Positions 59,279 through 64,000 of a DNA stretch of 64,000 nucleotides are shown piece by piece; the stretch's first letter is position 1, and each line of letters opens with the position of its first letter. Below the pieces are notes generated by a model that worked only from the letters and a program-made list of their open reading frames with translations, did not search any database and had not been told where the DNA came from. Made by a program: the position numbers and the translations under genes. The stretch is from positions 2,492,140 to 2,556,139 of the forward strand of contig CH003412.1 of assembly GCA_000149265.1 (NCBI GenBank). The letters are read 5' to 3'. The DNA comes from Ciona savignyi. Lineage: Eukaryota > Chordata > Ascidiacea > Phlebobranchia > Cionidae.

Positions 59279-59835
59279 TTTTGTACATTAACAAAACAAA
59301 GATCTTATCATGGCACACTTAGCCAAATCTACAAAATTATACAAAATACATCATGGTAAATGAACTTAAGCACCAAACATAATGTCTACTTTAGATATAC
59401 CAGTATATACTTCTACTCTATATAAAAAGCAGAGTGAAGCACATGGCAATACACTGCTCATATGGCAAACTAGACTGATATGGTACAGAACACACATAAA
59501 TTCTTACTGATGCAATTAGTCTGAATTATACCTCTGGCAATAATAGAAACCATTGATTATATAATTACCAGTTACCACATAATAAAATACTAAATTCAGA
59601 CACCATTGACTTGTAAGTTCAGTGTATGCAGTATCTATCACATAAAACCGGTTAATTTTTGTTTGATAACAATAGTAACACAAAGAATTAAAAATACCAA
59701 GCAAATAAACCAATAAAATTGAAAATTTCACAGTAGTACATCATGACTAATCAATATGTTACACATTTTCATGGTGAAAATCTGCAAACTATAAATAATA
59801 ATATGCTTTGCTTTTAAGAGATTTAAAATTAAAGG
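59279..59835. other. Spacer between SLC18B1 start and IFT20 stop
   Basis: This is 557 bp of AT-rich DNA between two head-to-tail - strand genes. It must hold the SLC18B1 5' region and the IFT20 3' UTR. No repeat or extra exon was recognised. The distance is larger than the near-zero spacing of trans-spliced tunicate operons, so separate transcription is likelier. Confidence 0.55.
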
Positions 59836-60246
59836 TTATGCTGCGGAAAACTGGTCGATAAACTCGCGCTGTTCCGCTTCCTGCTTCCTCAAAGACTGGT
59901 GTTGGACGTTGAGCCGTTCCAGTTGGGTTTTCTTCTCGGCAATTAACGCTTTTAACTGTTGCTGCTGAGACTCGCGCTGTTTTGCGATGGATTTGAGCAT
60001 ATTTCGGGATCCTATTGCTTTCATTTTTTCGTTTTCCACCTCCTTTGCAATCTCATCGGTCATCGTTATGAAACTTCCAACGAGTTTTTGAAACTGGTCG
60101 ATCTTGGAGACGAACTCATGGCACTCGTCCTTTAGCTCACTGGTTTGCTGGGATGATTCGGGGTCCAAAACTCTTAATTTGTTAACTTCATCGAAATGAA
60201 GTCCAGCTTTCGTCAAAATATCGTCAGATATCATTTTTATAGACAA
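59836..60246 (-). CDS. IFT20: Intraflagellar transport protein 20
   Basis: IFT20 is the small IFT-B subunit that moves between Golgi and basal body and sorts ciliary membrane proteins. The single-exon frame gives 136 aa, against 132 in human. It is nearly all coiled coil. Conserved stretches are [17 protein letters not shown] (residues about 13-29), [39 protein letters not shown] and the C-terminal EFIDQF. The start at 60246 is the only ATG giving the conserved [14 protein letters not shown]-terminus. No intron is needed. A 20-bp minisatellite lies 84-152 bp upstream of the ATG. Confidence 0.97.
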   Translation of the reverse strand: MSIKMISDDILTKAGLHFDEVNKLRVLDPESSQQTSELKDECHEFVSKIDQFQKLVGSFITMTDEIAKEVENEKMKAIGSRNMLKSIAKQRESQQQQLKALIAEKKTQLERLNVQHQSLRKQEAEQREFIDQFSAA

Positions 60247-60329
60247 GTAACGATAATTTTTTTTAAACTGGCTAACATTAAGGAAAAGAATTGTTCAGCA
60301 TAATATTTTATCCAGTTCCTATAAATACT

Positions 60330-60398
60330 CAGTGTGGGCAGTGTGTAGGCAGTGTGGGCAGTGTGTAGGCAGTGTGGGCAGTGTATAGCAGTGTGCCA
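60330..60398. repeat. 20-bp minisatellite upstream of IFT20
   Basis: AGTGTGGGCAGTGTGTAGGC is repeated with an exact period of 20 bp, about 3.4 copies. It starts 84 bp upstream of the IFT20 start codon, where the promoter or 5' UTR should be. Confidence 0.85.
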
Positions 60399-61394
60399 GA
60401 GTTAGGGTTAGATTTTAAGTGTGCCCACACTGGTATTTAGTCATCAATTTGTGTCAACAAATAAAATACATAAAAAATACTATAATATTTACACAGACTA
60501 TTAAGTATAATAAGTAATGTAAATTTTCTATGTCTCCACTATAATCATTCATAAAGAATTGTCAGGTGCATATAAGCCAACGGGCCAAACCATTATCCCA
60601 AACGCCAAAGTATTTGATTGCTGTTTTTTGGCACCAACTCTTTTTATCTAAATCTCTCATACTTTTCATTGCTAAGATCTGCAAGGTAACAGCTAACACT
60701 AACAGGGTACCTACCAGCTCGAAATAAATGTGACATAAACTTCACAAAACTATAATTGACTCTGAGTATACGATACAGCTAACCTATCATTGAAAAGATC
60801 CACCAGAAAACTCACGTTTTAAGACTTCAGACTGGCAATTTTACTATTGCACAACGATTATGAAATATCTCACCGGAAGATGTAATTAACCGTCGTTTAT
60901 TTATTTACTTCTGGAATGTTTTGTCGGATAGTATGGAAGATTCGCTTCGTTGCGTTTTATTATTTCTATATAGCATTTCTATGCTAGCGCTATACTTGGT
61001 GTGAAAATATTGAAAACCGGTTTGTTGAAGATGTTTCTTTTATAAAGTCAGCATATCTTTTAAATAAAGGATTATGCCGGACCATAGACAAGTTAGACTT
61101 TAGAGCGCTTCAGTCTAAAGGTTGTTGAAACGATACCACCAGCTGCCTTTATCGGGTTGTGTAGCCTGCTTAAGCAAAACACTTTACGGACGTTGTACAA
61201 ACATAGTTGAGTGGATTAATAAGCTAAAGTAAGACGATAGAAATCTATAATACACTGCAATAACTGTAGAAACTCACGACCTTGTAGTGAAACAGTTAAC
61301 GCGACGGTATATAAAAAAAATTCAGTACTTTTTCACATTGTCGCCGATAAAAAAATACATGAATACCTTATACTTTTTTATACTTCTAGCACAA

Positions 61395-61698
61395 AGGATA
61401 GGATCGGATAGGATAATCATGTTTATCCCCGTGAATGGGAAAACCAAGGGGGTTATCACACGGGCAATCGTCAGATCACCTCGCGCCCATCGTCGGGTTA
61501 CCGCGGAGCTATTGCAGTGTGTTGTATATGATAGACACGTTCCTTCAATTTGGTAGAACCCATTAATCCGCTTGGTCCAGGCAATGTCCGTAAAGCGCCT
61601 TGCCCAAGGACACAACCGACTAGCTAGCGACCAGTTTCGCACCTGCAACCTTTCGATTGAAAGTTCCCGCACTTAACCGCTAGATTAACCGGCCGGAC
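61395..61698 (-). repeat. SINE family 1, most complete copy
   Basis: On the - strand the head reads GCCGGTTAATCTAGCGGTTA, then CAATCGAAAGGTTGCAGGTG, followed by GCTAGTCGGTTGTGTCCTTG. The tail ends in GGATAGGATCGGATAGGAT on the + strand. It is the best reference for the family in this window. Confidence 0.8.
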
Positions 61699-62087
61699 TA
61701 AAAGGTGTTGAGGTAGGTGTGAGGTAACCTGACGATTGCCCGTGTGCTAGCTCTTCATCTCTTTTTCCATTCAAAAGCATAATACATAATTATATATCCT
61801 TGCTTCATCTCCCTAAATTTTCAAACCACAAGACAGGTTAGACCACGTACACTAAATGCAAGTGAATATGCATTTGCATATGTAGGAATAAGTAATCTAA
61901 AATTCGTATTTGCCTCCATAAGACTTTTTGATACAAAAAATTATACCCTTCAAAATCGCGTGCTTCTTTTTATAGTTAAAAACACGTAACACTATTATAT
62001 AACATACGAAAATCACATAATTCAAAAGGAGAAACAATAAGAATACCGTATGGCTCACAGGATATGAAACACAATAAAATGTAGCAA

Positions 62088-63777
62088 CTATTCATAATAC
62101 AATCCGTAGATCATGGCTATCGCGTATAGTGAAGTGTTCTGGTATCTAATCGTCGCAAACGAGTCTGTTTTGTCGTTCCACAGACACCGACTACCGAGGT
62201 ATACCCCGGGCCGCTCTTTTAAGCTTCCGATGCTAACCACTACAACATGTTTGTATCTCTTATAGCCCTTTGCTTTGAGAGCTTCTGATATCTTTCCCGC
62301 CATCACTTTTGATTCGGTACGGCAAAGCTCTGGGTCGTACGGCTTCTCTCCGAGATGGTCTTTCAATATATCCATCGCAGTACCTTCGATTTCGTACGAT
62401 TTAAATCGATCCTGGAAATAGTGCGCTCACATAAGATACATCTTCCGTAAGGTGTCCAATAAGAGTGCATTTACCGTAAGGTTGGGGATCGAAATTAGCC
62501 GACAATAATGTGCGTTGTGTCATTGGGCAAAGGTAATTAACGAACATTTTTAAAATCGAGTTGTTTAATTGGTTATATACTAAATCAGCAACAACGACTC
62601 AGGACCGGCCACGTACTATAGATATAGTGCAATGGCTGCGATATCCCAATGGTGGACGCAAGCTAATCTAACAGTTGCCTGCTGTATGATAACGCCTCCT
62701 GGGTTTTAATCTGTGTGCACGCGTGGTAATTAAATTTCTTTGCTTTAAAGCCAAACTCTGTGAAATTTTCCACCCAAAGATTAAACACGAGTATCCTATC
62801 CAACTTCTTAGTTTACAGATCCCACAGGAGTGTTGGGCTTCGTTTTCGTATAGGCCAACGTTAAGTACCAAGTGATAAAGTTATATACAAAGTTTTGTTT
62901 GTAAAGGGCATGGCATATCTGAGGTCACTCGGGTTGTGGGCGACTGATTGAACCGTTCAAGTGCGCGGACGAATATTATGGTAACAATAGGATTAATCAA
63001 TATATTAAAAAATGTGTTTAGGGATTTAAAATTAGCGATATTTTGAAGTAGATGCTTTGTGTGTTAACTCTTCAAACACTATATGACCTTTCTCATCTTT
63101 GTACTTTCTCGGCTAATATTTAATATGCCCACACCAGGTTTGGACTATATCTCAAATAACAGCCAAAGCATTCATTATATATAATGCTATACACTGTCAC
63201 ACTGTGGTAAGTTGTGTAACTTGGTTAACACAGCAAGGAACGCTGTTATAAAATGTTTAAAATCTAGTTCTGGTAAAACGTTTATAAATATTAATGCCTT
63301 ACCGCCGGATCCATTCTGTACGTATTTTCGTATTGAACCTTTTTCGGGTGCATTGAAAAGGAGGATTCACTGGCTGCCCTTTGGGACCTTAACTCTTCAA
63401 TGGTTCCTACAATACACATTAAATCTTTATATGTGTACGTTACTGTTATCGCAAGCCCTGATGTAAGCCGCAAGTAAACTCGATTTAGTGACTTGAAACT
63501 AAACAGTTTTGACACAAGTAAGCCTATATGATACTATAGGCTTTAGTGGTTAATCATTAAATGGTGCTTACCCGTTACCGTGGTATTTTAATACAGTTGA
63601 ATGTATGAGTTCAAAATATTTATATTAACTATTCGGAGATTAAAAAACTGGCTGCACAAACACCGAAAGTCTTACTGAAAACAGAGAGGGCTTACCGTCG
63701 TCCATGGGAGAGTTGTCTGAAGGCATAAGAAGTTTGCCTTTTGATTTATCGAGTTTTACTTTCCTTGACTTGTTCAT
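62088..63777 (-). CDS. DYNLT5: Tctex1-domain dynein light chain (DYNLT5/TCTEX1D1-like)
   Basis: Tctex-type light chains are homodimers that bind dynein intermediate chains or cargo. Three exons (63696-63777, 63303-63406, 62088-62411) join in phase to give 169 aa, close to the 179 aa of human TCTEX1D1. The first exon encodes a basic start, MNKSRKVKLDKSKGK. The Tctex domain begins at VQYENTYRMDP and continues with YDPELCRTESKVMAGKISEA, YKRYKHVVVVSIGSL, the diagnostic GSRCLWNDKTDSF and the final strand NTSLYAIAMIYGLYYE. The stop codon follows directly, as in the family. The match to DYNLT5 rather than DYNLT4 or DYNLT2B is a judgement from motifs recalled, not an alignment. Confidence 0.9.
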
Positions 63778-64000
63778 CGTTTAAATCCACCTCTATATGT
63801 TCCACTATTATACTAAAATTGCTGTTTGCTGAAAAAAATAAGTCCATGCTTTAAAATGTAAACTGTGTAATATATGAACCCAATACACGTCGTGCTGTAT
63901 AGTCCAGGCCACTTCGAAAATACCCAAACGAACGTAACGCTGGGCGACAAGAACTACTTTCAGCTGCGCAGGTGTTGATTCTAATAAATATATTGCCAGT
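63778..64000. other. Upstream region of the Tctex gene
   Basis: This is the last 223 bp of the window. It is presumably 5' UTR or promoter of the - strand Tctex gene. No TATA box, repeat or exon of another gene can be called. Confidence 0.4.

Larger units (their letters stand above)
60247..62087. other. Spacer between IFT20 start and the Tctex gene stop
   Basis: This is about 1.8 kb. It contains a minisatellite (60330-60398), a decayed SINE fragment (about 61120-61280) and a near-complete SINE on the - strand (61395-61698). No coding exon was recognised. The IFT20 promoter should lie at the low-coordinate end. Confidence 0.6.

Noticed and set aside
59279..60246. SLC18B1-IFT20 operon of the tunicate trans-spliced type
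   Set aside because: The spacer is 557 bp, whereas such operons usually have little or no spacer; no trans-splice acceptor could be singled out.
61287..61672. Open frames on both strands
   Set aside because: Both derive from the SINE copy at 61395-61698.

Overview
This window is nuclear DNA from an animal with compact, intron-rich genes. It carries seven protein-coding genes, all recognisable from conserved protein families. The gene set (outer-arm axonemal dynein heavy chain, NELF-C/D, FEZ, SLC18B1, IFT20, a Tctex-type dynein light chain) is metazoan. The AT-rich DNA, introns of a few hundred bases and many short tRNA-like repeats fit an ascidian tunicate such as Ciona. The species call is inference; the gene calls come from reading the exons.

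Bases 287-29043 (+ strand) hold the last 44 exons of an axonemal dynein heavy chain of the DNAH9/11/17 (outer-arm beta) type. They encode 2363 residues from the AAA2 P-loop to the stop codon. The N-terminal tail, linker and AAA1 lie upstream of the window. All exon phases join and all splice sites are GT-AG.

Every remaining gene is on the - strand. NELFCD (29572-39748, 15 exons, 575 aa) runs tail-to-tail into the dynein with about 530 bp between stop codons. FEZ (41284-42531) is a single uninterrupted reading frame. A GT31 beta-1,3-glycosyltransferase (45295-48473, 4 exons, 333 aa) follows. Next is SLC18B1, a vesicular amine/polyamine transporter-like MFS protein (50597-59278, 11 recognised exons). 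Its exons 8 and 9 do not join in frame, so a tiny exon is probably unseen or a base is wrong. IFT20 (59836-60246, one exon, 136 aa) and a Tctex1-domain protein most like DYNLT5/TCTEX1D1 (62088-63777, 3 exons, 169 aa) complete the set.

Three of the seven genes (dynein heavy chain, IFT20, Tctex light chain) belong to cilium motility, assembly or dynein function. There is no sign that they form one transcription unit.

Introns and spacers carry two families of tRNA-derived SINE-like repeats, at least two well-delimited hAT-type MITEs with 8-bp target duplications, and several minisatellites. One minisatellite is a large inverted repeat. I found no CRISPR array, prokaryotic operon, virus or obviously new biological system. 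The most interesting items are gene-structure oddities: the SLC18B1 frame gap, a duplicated splice acceptor with a decoy exon start in the dynein gene, the intronless FEZ, and the head-plus-inverted-tail SINE arrangements.
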